DNA of 64,000 nt from Gordonia sp. ABSL11-1 (GTDB lineage: Bacteria > Actinomycetota > Actinomycetes > Mycobacteriales > Mycobacteriaceae), in the NCBI RefSeq assembly GCF_030315685.1, contig NZ_JASXSI010000006.1, forward strand, positions 124,001 to 188,000, read 5' to 3'. Below are positions 34,158 to 41,629 of the stretch, piece after piece. The notes beneath the pieces are model-generated. The model did no database searches and was not told where the DNA came from. It worked only from the letters and a program-made list of their open reading frames with translations. The first letter of the stretch is position 1; each line of letters begins with the position of its first letter. A program made the position numbers and the translations under genes.

Positions 34158-34736
34158 GTGCGGACGATGAAGAGACGACTGCGAGCCGAGTTCGAGGAAC
34201 GTCGCGGCTCGAGACCGTTCGCGGCGCGACAACGAGCCGCGAACGACCTCGCAGGCTGGATTCTGTCGGCGCCGTTCCGTCTCGAATACGACGTCACGGT
34301 CGCGGCGTATGTCCCCTTCGGCTCGGAGCCCGGCTCGCTCGCCCTCCTGGATGCGTTGGCCTCTAGGGGTGTCACCGTGCTGGTGCCCGTGGTGCCCGGC
34401 GGCGGGCCGACGGCCCTGGACTGGGTGCGTTACGACGGCGTGGATTCGCTGGCGCGTGGGCGTTGGGGTCTACTCGAACCGACCGGTGATCATCTGGGCC
34501 CGGACGCCATCCGCGCAGCCACGGTGATCTTCGTGCCGGCGTACGCCGTCGACAAGTCGGGCACGCGCCTCGGGCGCGGAGCCGGCTACTACGACCGCAC
34601 CCTGACCGGACTGACGGCGGAGACGGTTGCCGTGGTCTACGACGACGAGTTGGTGGATGCTCTACCCGCCGCACCGCACGATGTCCGAGTCGGTTGGGCA
34701 CTGACCCCCGACGGCGGTTTTCATCAGCTGGGCTGA
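34158..34736 (+). CDS. 5-formyltetrahydrofolate cyclo-ligase
   Basis: About 192 residues. AAYVPFGSEPGSLALLDALA and the ATP/substrate motif GTRLGRGAGYYDRTL are conserved, and VYDDELVDALPAAPHDVRVG ends the fold. It recycles 5-formyl-THF to methenyl-THF with ATP. GTG 34158 lies 7 nt from AGGA; ATG 34167 (MKRRLRAEFE) is the alternative. Divergent from galU, it corresponds to Rv0992c, so neighbourhood and family agree. Confidence 0.92.
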   Translation: MRTMKRRLRAEFEERRGSRPFAARQRAANDLAGWILSAPFRLEYDVTVAAYVPFGSEPGSLALLDALASRGVTVLVPVVPGGGPTALDWVRYDGVDSLARGRWGLLEPTGDHLGPDAIRAATVIFVPAYAVDKSGTRLGRGAGYYDRTLTGLTAETVAVVYDDELVDALPAAPHDVRVGWALTPDGGFHQLG

Positions 34737-34751
34737 GACGCACCACCCGAT

Positions 34752-34789
34752 CCCTGAGGACCGAGCTTGCTAGCGTCTCGAAGGGTCAG
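34752..34789. repeat. Intergenic stem-loop repeat, copy B (after ruc)
   Basis: The 38-nt element CCCTGAGGACCGAGCTTGCT through CTCGAAGGGTCAG resembles the 6718-6754 copy. One edge is the stop codon of the ruc gene (TGA on the minus strand). It separates the convergent folate-ligase and ruc genes and may be a bidirectional terminator. Confidence 0.65.
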
Positions 34790-35106
34790 GACGCAGCGGC
34801 TGCGGCAGGCTTGCTGTCCGACGAGGACGAGGAGCTCGCCGAGGACTTCTCCGACGACGTGCTGCTGCCGCTCGAGGAGGAGCTGCTGTCCGACGACGAG
34901 GACGACGAGCTCTCGCTCGACGACGAGGACGACCGCGAGTCGTTGCGGTAGAAGCCGCTGCCCTTGAAGACGATGCCGACCGAGTTGAACAACTTGCGCA
35001 GACGGCCCGTGCACTGCGGGCATTCGGTGAGCGCATCGTCGGAGAACGACTGCACGATGTCGAACTTGTTGTCACACGCCGTGCATGCATACGAGTAAGT
35101 GGGCAC
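34786..35106 (-). CDS. ruc: FmdB-type zinc-ribbon redox chaperone (Ruc, Rv0991c-like)
   Basis: A 106-residue protein. The N-terminal zinc ribbon has two CxxC pairs (CTACDNKFDIVQ and ECPQCTGRL). A low-complexity C-terminus of about 50 residues, mostly serine with Ala/Asp/Glu, is probably unstructured. This architecture matches the M. tuberculosis Rv0991c chaperone that becomes active when its cysteines are oxidised and works with DnaK. GTG 35106 follows GGAGGTT. The CIRCE-like operator just upstream puts it under HrcA, as reported for Rv0991c. Confidence 0.9.
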   Translation of the reverse strand: MPTYSYACTACDNKFDIVQSFSDDALTECPQCTGRLRKLFNSVGIVFKGSGFYRNDSRSSSSSSESSSSSSSDSSSSSSGSSTSSEKSSASSSSSSDSKPAAAAAS

Positions 35107-35151
35107 CGACAACCTCCGGAAGAGTAGTGAATCGCTGCTGAGTGTAACCGA

Positions 35152-35182
35152 TATTGGCACTCCACCATTCCGAGTGCCAATA
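35152..35182. promoter_or_regulatory. CIRCE-like element (HrcA operator) of ruc
   Basis: A perfect inverted repeat with 11-bp arms and a 9-nt spacer: TATTGGCACTC ... GAGTGCCAATA. Arms and spacer match the CIRCE form TTAGCACTC-N9-GAGTGCTAA with a single symmetrical A-to-G change. It lies about 45 bp upstream of the ruc GTG. Confidence 0.85.
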
Positions 35183-35305
35183 CATGCTCGTCGGGGCGCT
35201 GTTGTGCCTGCTCCGCGCCCTTCTGTCGATCCGCAACGGTGATGGACGGCGGACAGACGCGAGGTCGCGGGAGAAACGATCCGGCGGCCGGAAGCAACAG
35301 CAGCG

Positions 35306-36598
35306 CTATTCGATGACCGCGATGTCGCGGTCGACGACGCCGTCGCGGTTCATGTCCGGGTCCCGTTTCCGGCGGGCATCCCAGCGGAGCAGGACCGCGG
35401 CGGCCAGGGCGACGACGACACTGGCCAGCAGGATCGCCGCCTTGGCCGCCGACGCGTGGTCGTCGGAACCGTGCTCGAAGGACAGTTCGGCGATGAGTAG
35501 TGCGACGGTGAAGCCGACCCCAGTCAACATGCCGACGGGGAGCAGATCACGGACGCCGATCGAGTCCGGCAGGCGCAGCGGGGTGAACCTGGTCATGACC
35601 GCCGTCGCGGCCATCACACCGATGACCTTGCCGACGACGAGGCCGAGGAAGATCCCGATCGAGACCGGTTGCACGATCCCGGATTCGCCGACGACGGTCA
35701 CCCCGGCCGACAGGAACGCGAACACCGGCAATGCGATCGCCGACGACGTCGGACGGATCGCGATGTCGAATTGGTGTGTCCGCGAACTCGACTCACCGAA
35801 TCTGGCGATCGCGGGAACTGTGAATCCCAGCAGCACACCGGCAACCGTCGCGTGCACCCCGGACGCATGCATCAACGCCCAGGCCACCACCGCCAGGGGC
35901 ACCAGCACGACGGGGATCAGCCACGCCTGCCGCGGCCGCTTGAGCCGCACCAGCACACCGAACACCGCGATCACCAGCAGCGCCGCACCGAACATCACGG
36001 AATCGATGGTCTCCGTGTAGAACGTGGCGATCACGGTGATGCCGAGGAGATCGTCGACGACGGCGAGTGTCAGCAGGAACGTGCGAAGTGCGAGCGGGAG
36101 ACCACGTCCGAAGATGGCCAACACGGCCAACGCGAACGCGATGTCGGTGGCAGTGGGAATGGCCCAGCCACGCAACGCCTCCGAATCCCAGATCGCGACG
36201 ACGGCGACGTAACACAGTGCGGGGACGACCATTCCGCCGATCGCGGCGACGATCGGGACACCCGCGAGTTTCAGATCACGCAGACTCCCCGCCACGAACT
36301 CCTGCTTGAGTTCGACACCGACGATGAAGAAGAAGATCGCGAGCAGGCCGTCGGCGGCCCATTCCGCCACCGACAGATGCAGATGAAGTGATTCCGGGCC
36401 GAACTCGAACGAGATCAGCGACTCATAGGCATCGCGCCACGGCGAATTGGCCCACACCACCGCGGCGACAGCGGCCACGAGCAGCAGGGCGCCGCTGGTG
36501 ACGTCGAGCGACACCCATCGGCGAAAGCGCTGCCGTGCGGAGGGTTGATGAGCGGCTCGTTCATGCGCGGCGGGCTCCGGGGCGGCGGGGGTCGACAT
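35306..36598 (-). CDS. nhaA: Na+/H+ antiporter NhaA
   Basis: A 430-residue NhaA. LLAIFFFIVGVELKQEFVAG, AIPTATDIAFALAVLAIFG (ion-binding aspartate in TDIAFA) and FLLTLAVVDDLLGITVIATF (the DDL pair) are the functional motifs. About 11 membrane helices follow a 35-residue Pro/Ala-rich N-terminus. It extrudes Na+ for H+ at alkaline pH. ATG 36598 with AGGAG 7 nt upstream is preferred to the longer frame. Monocistronic. Confidence 0.95.
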   Translation of the reverse strand: MSTPAAPEPAAHERAAHQPSARQRFRRWVSLDVTSGALLLVAAVAAVVWANSPWRDAYESLISFEFGPESLHLHLSVAEWAADGLLAIFFFIVGVELKQEFVAGSLRDLKLAGVPIVAAIGGMVVPALCYVAVVAIWDSEALRGWAIPTATDIAFALAVLAIFGRGLPLALRTFLLTLAVVDDLLGITVIATFYTETIDSVMFGAALLVIAVFGVLVRLKRPRQAWLIPVVLVPLAVVAWALMHASGVHATVAGVLLGFTVPAIARFGESSSRTHQFDIAIRPTSSAIALPVFAFLSAGVTVVGESGIVQPVSIGIFLGLVVGKVIGVMAATAVMTRFTPLRLPDSIGVRDLLPVGMLTGVGFTVALLIAELSFEHGSDDHASAAKAAILLASVVVALAAAVLLRWDARRKRDPDMNRDGVVDRDIAVIE

Positions 36599-36832
36599 CT
36601 GCGAACTCCTGGTCGTCGTGCGTGACTTGATCACCTGCGATCACTGATCCCGCAATCAGCGGGAGCCGACCAGACTTCCCGGCACACCGCGGACCATTCT
36701 CCCCGATCAACGTCGGCGGATCCAATCGGGTCGTGCCGCTCGATCATCCACACACGTCGACCCCTCGATGCTTCATGCACAGATCCGTCCTCGGCGTACA
36801 GCGACGGCCACGTCCGCGACTACGGTCCCGGC

Positions 36833-37510
36833 ATGCGCTCGATATCCCGTGACACCCTGTCCCCCCGCGTCGTCGACCGCGTCCGTCACGCGCTCCGACC
36901 GGGATGGTCCAGATCGGTGATCACCCGGCGCCTCGCGTCGGTTCTGCTGGTGATGGTCGCGGTCGCGACCACCGTCGCCGGCCATCGGGGCGAACAGTCG
37001 CGGGCCGTCGTCGTCGCGGCAAGGGACCTGACTCCCGGACATGCCGTCGTCGCCGGCGATCTTGCACTCCGCGAGATCCCCGGTGGCCTCGTGCCGGGAG
37101 GCGCATTGCGGCTGACCGCCGACGGGATCGGACGCGCGACGGTCGGTCGCGTCCACGCGGGTGAGATCGTGACCGACGCCCGCCTGTTGTCACCGCGCCT
37201 GCCCGTTCAGCTGACCGGTCGTCGAGACGCCCGGCTGGTGCCGGTTCGGCTGTCGGACGAGACCACGACGTCCCTGCTGCGCGAGGGTGACGTCGTCGAC
37301 GTCCTGACCGCGGCCGACGACCACACGTCCGAGGTGACCGTCCTCGCGCGTGCGGCGGTCGTCGCGTTGTCGGCGCACGCGTCCGCCGACAGTTCGCTCA
37401 TGGGCGGCCGTGCCGGCGCGCGTCCGGTCCTGCTCGCGATGGAAGAGTCGGCGGCACATCGGGTTGCCGCGGCGGGTCTGGATGCGTCGCTGGCCGTCGT
37501 CATGCATTGA
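36833..37510 (+). CDS. SAF-domain protein (RcpC/CpaB-like)
   Basis: A 225-residue protein with one N-terminal membrane helix (VITRRLASVLLVMVAVATTV) and an exported SAF domain (VVVAARDLTPGHAVVAGDLA, then PGGLVPGGALRLTADGIGRA). RcpC/CpaB proteins with this layout assemble Flp/Tad pili, but no tad gene is nearby. A homologue occupies the same place in many actinobacteria, between mscL and the folate ligase. Function is inferred by domain only. Confidence 0.75.
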   Translation: MRSISRDTLSPRVVDRVRHALRPGWSRSVITRRLASVLLVMVAVATTVAGHRGEQSRAVVVAARDLTPGHAVVAGDLALREIPGGLVPGGALRLTADGIGRATVGRVHAGEIVTDARLLSPRLPVQLTGRRDARLVPVRLSDETTTSLLREGDVVDVLTAADDHTSEVTVLARAAVVALSAHASADSSLMGGRAGARPVLLAMEESAAHRVAAAGLDASLAVVMH

Positions 37511-37695
37511 CGCCAGACCGTGACGCCGCCCCTCACCCGGGCGCGGTTTCCGGAAATCACTGCAACGGTCGTTTACGATCCTGGATAGGGTTGTCGTCTT
37601 CACACACAGAATTCGATGCTCCATGGGCTGCGTACATCCGCCCGCGCGAGTACCTGAACAAGAGCGGTAAGCCGAATACGAGAGGACCGCACACC

Positions 37696-38475
37696 GTGCT
37701 CAAGGGATTCAAGGAATTCATACTCAAGGGCAACGTCATCGAATTGGCCACCGCGGTCATCATCGGTGCGGCCTTCACCGCCATCGTCACCGCATTCACC
37801 GACAAGATCATCCAGCCGCTGATCAACGCGATCCCCATCGGCACTGACGCCGCCGAGGGTCTCGGCTTCCAGATCACCGACAATCCGTCGACATTCGTCG
37901 ACATCGGGGCGGTGATCACCGCACTGATCAACTTCCTGATCGTCGCCGCGGTCGTGTACTTCCTCATCATCGCCCCCTACAACAAGCTGGCCGAACTGGG
38001 CGGCTTCGCCAAGAAGGCCGAGGTCACCGAGGTCGCGCTGCTGACCGAGATCCGCGACCTCCTGGATCCCGACGGTTCGTCGAAGGCCAAAGAGGAGGCG
38101 CAGGCCGACCTCCCGGCGCACCTGCAGGAGCCCGCTGCGCCGCTGGCCGGCGTGGATCCCGGTGTGACGCACCGCTTCAGCGCGCCCGGCGACCCCACGG
38201 GTCAACCCGCACCCGCACAGTCGGCGCCGCAACCACCGCAGGCGCCGCAACCACCGCAGGCACCGCACCAGGCGAACCCGCCGTATCCGACGCCGCAGCC
38301 GGCGCCGGGTTCCTATCCCCCGCCCGGGAGCTTCCCGCAGCAGGGCAACTATCCGCCTCCGGGGAACTATCCGCCCCAGGGCACTCCATCCCAGGGCAAT
38401 CAGTACCCCCAGCCCGGCCAGTTCCCGGGTGAGTACCCCGAGGGCCCGGACGCCCCCGGCCGTCACTCACGCTGA
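37696..38475 (+). CDS. mscL: Large-conductance mechanosensitive channel with proline-rich tail
   Basis: The first about 130 residues are a normal MscL: MLKGFKEFILKGNVIELATA (amphipathic start and first helix), VITALINFLIVAAVVYFLII (second helix) and the LTEIRDLLDPD cytoplasmic bundle. It opens under membrane tension to release solutes in osmotic down-shock. Unusually, about 120 residues rich in Pro, Gln and Gly follow (repeats of QAPQPP and GNYPP), roughly doubling the usual MscL length. GTG 37696 follows AGAGGA. Position parallels Rv0985c, which lacks, as far as I recall, so long a tail. Confidence 0.92.
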   Translation: MLKGFKEFILKGNVIELATAVIIGAAFTAIVTAFTDKIIQPLINAIPIGTDAAEGLGFQITDNPSTFVDIGAVITALINFLIVAAVVYFLIIAPYNKLAELGGFAKKAEVTEVALLTEIRDLLDPDGSSKAKEEAQADLPAHLQEPAAPLAGVDPGVTHRFSAPGDPTGQPAPAQSAPQPPQAPQPPQAPHQANPPYPTPQPAPGSYPPPGSFPQQGNYPPPGNYPPQGTPSQGNQYPQPGQFPGEYPEGPDAPGRHSR

Positions 38476-38489
38476 CCCACAGCCACATC

Positions 38490-38517
38490 GGGCCGCGCTC
38501 TCCACAGAGCGCGGCCC
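38490..38517 (+). terminator. Terminator of mscL
   Basis: GGGCCGCGCTCT and AGAGCGCGGCCC form a perfect 12-bp stem with a 4-nt loop (CCAC), followed by GTTTCGT. It lies 15 bp after the mscL stop. Confidence 0.85.
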
Positions 38518-38725
38518 GTTTCGTCGGATCCGCCGGTGTCCGTGTCGGACGGGGTGCCCACGTAGCGCGCTCAACGGCGGATGCGTCGTCGTACGGGCAA
38601 CGACTCCCAGCCGCTTCCCAGGCCGGCCACCAGCAAACCGCAAGGTTGCGCTCCTACTGTCGGTCAGGTCGGCGGATATGTCCACCGGCACACAGAGACA
38701 GCCACGACATGGAGGGGGCATCAGT

Positions 38726-38845
38726 ATGCCGCACAATCAGAATCCGCGAGGACACAGCGACCGTCGCCCGGGCCCGTCGCCGCGACCCCAGGCCCGGCCA
38801 CGTCCGCGGCCGCGCACCTTCCCGTTCCCGTTCTTCGGGAGCTGA
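38726..38845 (+). CDS. Small Pro/Arg-rich ORF
   Basis: A 39-residue frame (MPHNQNPRGHSDRRPGPSPR, ending RTFPFPFFGS) preceded by a strong GGAGGGGG site 9 nt from its ATG and followed by a 30-bp palindromic terminator. That spacing looks like a real transcribed unit rather than chance. The family is unknown, and composition bias limits confidence. Confidence 0.4.
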   Translation: MPHNQNPRGHSDRRPGPSPRPQARPRPRPRTFPFPFFGS

Positions 38846-38885
38846 CCGGCAGGCCAGTAGTCGCACTACCCGGAGAACGGGCAAC

Positions 38886-38915
38886 GGGGCGGGATCGGAT
38901 ATCCGATCCCGCCCC
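38886..38915. terminator. 30-bp perfect palindrome between the small ORF and mspA
   Basis: GGGGCGGGATCGGAT followed directly by its reverse complement. It is a likely bidirectional intrinsic terminator for the plus-strand small ORF and the minus-strand porin gene. Confidence 0.8.
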
Positions 38916-38970
38916 GCGCGGTTCTGCTGGTGTTCGTCTGGCCGCCAATGCCGACGACGAGAAGAGCAGA

Positions 38971-39639
38971 TCAGCCGATGCTGAACGGCTTGCCGTATAG
39001 GGTGATGACACCCTTCACTGAATCCGTGTTGACAGTGACCTTGACCTTCGCCTTGGCCGAGGCGTACCCGGCGCAGCCATCGAGACCGAACTTCTCCTGG
39101 CTGTAGGCGACACCACCGCGAGCACCCTTGAAGGCGTACGAGTGAACTTCGTAGTCCTTGTATGCCGTGCTGTCACCCGAGGTGGTATCGATCACCGGGA
39201 AATACGTAGCTTGCCCGGGGCCCAGGGTGAACCCGACATTTCCACTGCCGGATGGTTCTGCGCTGACGCCACCGTCGGGATTCGGACTGGCGGTGACGCC
39301 ACCATCGGCGCCGCCGCCCGCACCGAAATCGACCTGGCAGCCGACAAGGTAGCCGGCGTCGATGGAGCCGCCTTCAGCTTTTCCGCCGACAGTGACGGTG
39401 ACCTTGCCCGACAACCACACCTCGCGGCTGGTGGCGACGTTGGTCACGGCCCTCTGGACGTTGACGAACTCGTTGCTCAGACGAACGGTGACCGGGGTGC
39501 CGTCGACCAGGGTCTTGGTGACGAAACCACCGGGCAGCGGGCCGGCCACGGCGCCACCGGCACCGAGGCTGGTCAGGCCCATCACCGCAGCACCGGCGAG
39601 GCCGACACCGGCGGCCACGCGGCTGTTGATCTTCTTCAT
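38971..39639 (-). CDS. MspA-family outer-membrane porin, copy 1
   Basis: A 222-residue exported protein. The signal peptide MKKINSRVAAGVGLAGAAVM... ends near AVAGPLPGG. MspA hallmarks are VGCQVDFGAG (strand motif), FTLGPGQATYFPV and the C-terminal TLYGKPFSIG; the GCQVD and final GKPF sequences are shared with the adjacent paralogue. MspA porins form octameric channels for small hydrophilic solutes across the mycolate layer, so this is strong evidence for a mycolic-acid-bearing host. The 77-bp gap to copy 2 and shared strand make an operon likely. Confidence 0.92.
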   Translation of the reverse strand: MKKINSRVAAGVGLAGAAVMGLTSLGAGGAVAGPLPGGFVTKTLVDGTPVTVRLSNEFVNVQRAVTNVATSREVWLSGKVTVTVGGKAEGGSIDAGYLVGCQVDFGAGGGADGGVTASPNPDGGVSAEPSGSGNVGFTLGPGQATYFPVIDTTSGDSTAYKDYEVHSYAFKGARGGVAYSQEKFGLDGCAGYASAKAKVKVTVNTDSVKGVITLYGKPFSIG

Positions 39640-39716
39640 GATTCCCCTTCGTGGAATATCAATCTGCTCGGGGCAGATAAGTCAGAGAGTTGTGACTGGA
39701 TTTATCTGCGTGCCGC

Positions 39717-40361
39717 TCAGTTGAGGCTGAAGGGCTTGCCGTAGAGGGTCGACTGGAGGTAGGTACCTTCACCGTTCACGGAACCTTCGTCGGTGTTGTA
39801 CCCCTTGGCGCCGACGGTCTGCACGATGGTCCGTGCCGATGCGTAGCCACCGCACTTCTCGACATTGATCCCGAACTGGTCGAGCTGGATCGCGGCGACC
39901 CCGCCGTCGCTGATGTCCTTGTCCGTCACATCGACCTTGGCGACCTGTCCGGGAGTGAGTGGAATCGTGAGCGAACCACTCAGTGATGCACTCGGCGCGA
40001 TGTCGACACCCAATCCGAGACCGCCCTCGAGTCCGGTGATGTCGACCTGGCAGCCGATCAGGACCTTGACCGCGATGTTGCCGTTGACACCGGCACTGGC
40101 CTTGGCCCGGTAGGTACCCGAGATGACAGCGGCCCGGCCTGCACCGTTGTTGGCGACCGAGGGAGCCGGCAGTGCCGATTCACCGGTACGCCAGGTCTGC
40201 AGCGACTCGCCGTCGATGCCGGTGGCGTTCTTGTAGCCGTTGGGCAGCGGAGCTGCCGCTGCTCCCCCCGCCCCCATCGTGGCCAGGCCCACTGCCGCGA
40301 CCGCGGCGACGGCGCTCGCGCCCACAACGCGACGCAGTCCAAGCTTGCTGAACTTGCTCAT
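39717..40361 (-). CDS. MspA-family outer-membrane porin, copy 2
   Basis: A 214-residue porin. The signal peptide MSKFSKLGLRRVVGASAVAA runs to the AAAAPLPNGYK cleavage region. Diagnostic elements are LIGCQVDITGLEGGLGLGVD, LTIPLTPGQVAKVDVTDKDI and STLYGKPFSLN. ATG 40361 is preceded by GAGAGGGAACGA. It is similar in plan but clearly diverged from copy 1, especially in the central loop near the constriction, so the two may differ in selectivity. Confidence 0.92.
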   Translation of the reverse strand: MSKFSKLGLRRVVGASAVAAVAAVGLATMGAGGAAAAPLPNGYKNATGIDGESLQTWRTGESALPAPSVANNGAGRAAVISGTYRAKASAGVNGNIAVKVLIGCQVDITGLEGGLGLGVDIAPSASLSGSLTIPLTPGQVAKVDVTDKDISDGGVAAIQLDQFGINVEKCGGYASARTIVQTVGAKGYNTDEGSVNGEGTYLQSTLYGKPFSLN

Positions 40362-40747
40362 TCGTTCCCTCTCACAGGATTCGGTTGTTATCCCGCACAG
40401 CACAACCGCGTGCTGCACGAGTCGACCCTTGTGGGCTGCGGACCCCCGCCCCGCAACCGAACCCTCATAGGCTCCGGTTCCCTGGAAGTTGCCTTCCGCA
40501 GACCCCTGGTCACTGCTGCGTCGTCAGTCGCGACAGATCGCAGGACTCCCCACCGGTGCTCGTCGCCAAGTACCGAGTTCGTCGATGCGAACGTTATCGG
40601 AGCGAGATGGAGACGAGCAACAGATGCAATCCGACGTGTCTCAACGCCGCCTCTCACCATCCCAAAGATCACATTCGAAATCTTTGAAAGTGCGAATGTT
40701 AACGGAAGGAAAACACGCTGCGTCAGCCATGTCAGCAGCGTGCTGGA
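40362..40747. other. Upstream region of the porin operon
   Basis: About 386 bp without a credible gene. It contains several short dyads and a lower-GC stretch around 40675-40710 with a GTTAACGG sequence, probably promoter and leader DNA for the porins. ORFs on both strands here lack start signals. Confidence 0.45.
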
Positions 40748-40963
40748 CTATTCGTGATGGGGTGGGCGGTTGGCTTCATACCAGTCCTGAGAACGCCCTG
40801 AGTGACCTTGGTCACAATCATCTGAACTCTGCTCTGGGAGGTCGTCTCCGAACACATCGTCGATCCTGCGCTTGGCGCGCCAATCCCTCGCCGGACGCGA
40901 ATGATCCCCGGAATCGCTGGTCATCGGCGGTTCCGGGGATCGGTCGGACGGGTCACCCATCAC
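40748..40963 (-). CDS. Small conserved-type hypothetical protein
   Basis: A 71-residue hydrophilic, acidic protein (MTSDSGDHSRPARDWRAKRR, then a D/E-rich middle and SQDWYEANRPPHHE). The final RDWYEANRPPHH-type motif recurs, from memory, in small actinobacterial proteins of unknown function. GTG 40963 with GGGAGC upstream is used; ATGs at 40960 and 40924 are alternatives. It lies 33 bp downstream of moaB2 on the same strand, so probably the last gene of that operon. Confidence 0.55.
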   Translation of the reverse strand: MMGDPSDRSPEPPMTSDSGDHSRPARDWRAKRRIDDVFGDDLPEQSSDDCDQGHSGRSQDWYEANRPPHHE

Positions 40964-40996
40964 CGCTCCCGACGGTGCTGAGAATGCGCATGCGGC

Positions 40997-41590
40997 TCAG
41001 AACTCGCTGATCGCCTCGATGACGTGTTTCGCCAGTGGCGCGACGGTGGCCATGCCGTCGCGGACCGCTGCACGCGAGTTGGCGATGTTGACGACGAGGG
41101 TCTGGCCGGAGATTCCCGCCAATCCTCGGGACAGGCCGCCGTCGGTGGCTCCTGCCGCCAGCCCGGAACTCCGGACGGCCTCCTCGATGCCGCGGAGGCG
41201 GCGGTCGATGAGTGCCTCGGTGGCCTCCGGTGTGACATCGCGGGCGCCGACACCGACGCCGCCGACCGAGACGACGAGATCGACTCCGCCGATCACCGCG
41301 GTGTTCAGCGCGTTGCGGATCTCCACCTCGTCGCCGGACACCGCGACGGTCGCGTCCACGTGGAAACCGGCCTCGCCGAGCAACTCGCCGACGAGTGGCC
41401 CGAGAAGGCTCTGATCCTCACCGTGCGCAGCGCGATCGTCGACGACGACCACGAGGGCACGGCCGATCTCGTCGCCGGTCGGTGAGGTGCGGCTGTCGTC
41501 GTCGCTGTGCCGTGCGACGAACTCCCGGGCGGCCGCGTCTGCGGCCACCACGTCGTCAGGATCGATGGCGGTGGATCGGGGGTCGCTCAT
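40997..41590 (-). CDS. moaB2: Molybdenum cofactor protein of MogA/MoaB family (MoaB2)
   Basis: A 197-residue member of the MogA/MoaB fold. The TGGTGxxxRDVTPEA motif appears as VGGVGVGARDVTPEATEALI, so the second glycine-threonine pair is lost. SRGLAGISGQTLVVNIANSR holds the second nucleotide-side loop with ANS instead of the usual PGS/PGN. These changes suggest weak or altered adenylyltransferase activity. Synteny with pepD and mprAB is as in Rv0981-Rv0984. ATG 41590 follows AAAGG. Confidence 0.85.
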   Translation of the reverse strand: MSDPRSTAIDPDDVVAADAAAREFVARHSDDDSRTSPTGDEIGRALVVVVDDRAAHGEDQSLLGPLVGELLGEAGFHVDATVAVSGDEVEIRNALNTAVIGGVDLVVSVGGVGVGARDVTPEATEALIDRRLRGIEEAVRSSGLAAGATDGGLSRGLAGISGQTLVVNIANSRAAVRDGMATVAPLAKHVIEAISEF

Positions 41591-41629
41591 TCTCAAGCCT
41601 TTCTGCTCCCATGCGCGAGGATCATGCAA

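Noticed and set aside
40801..40816. CRP-like palindrome AGTGACCTTGGTCACA
   Set aside because: It lies inside the small gene after moaB2 rather than in a promoter, and single matches of this quality are expected by chance.
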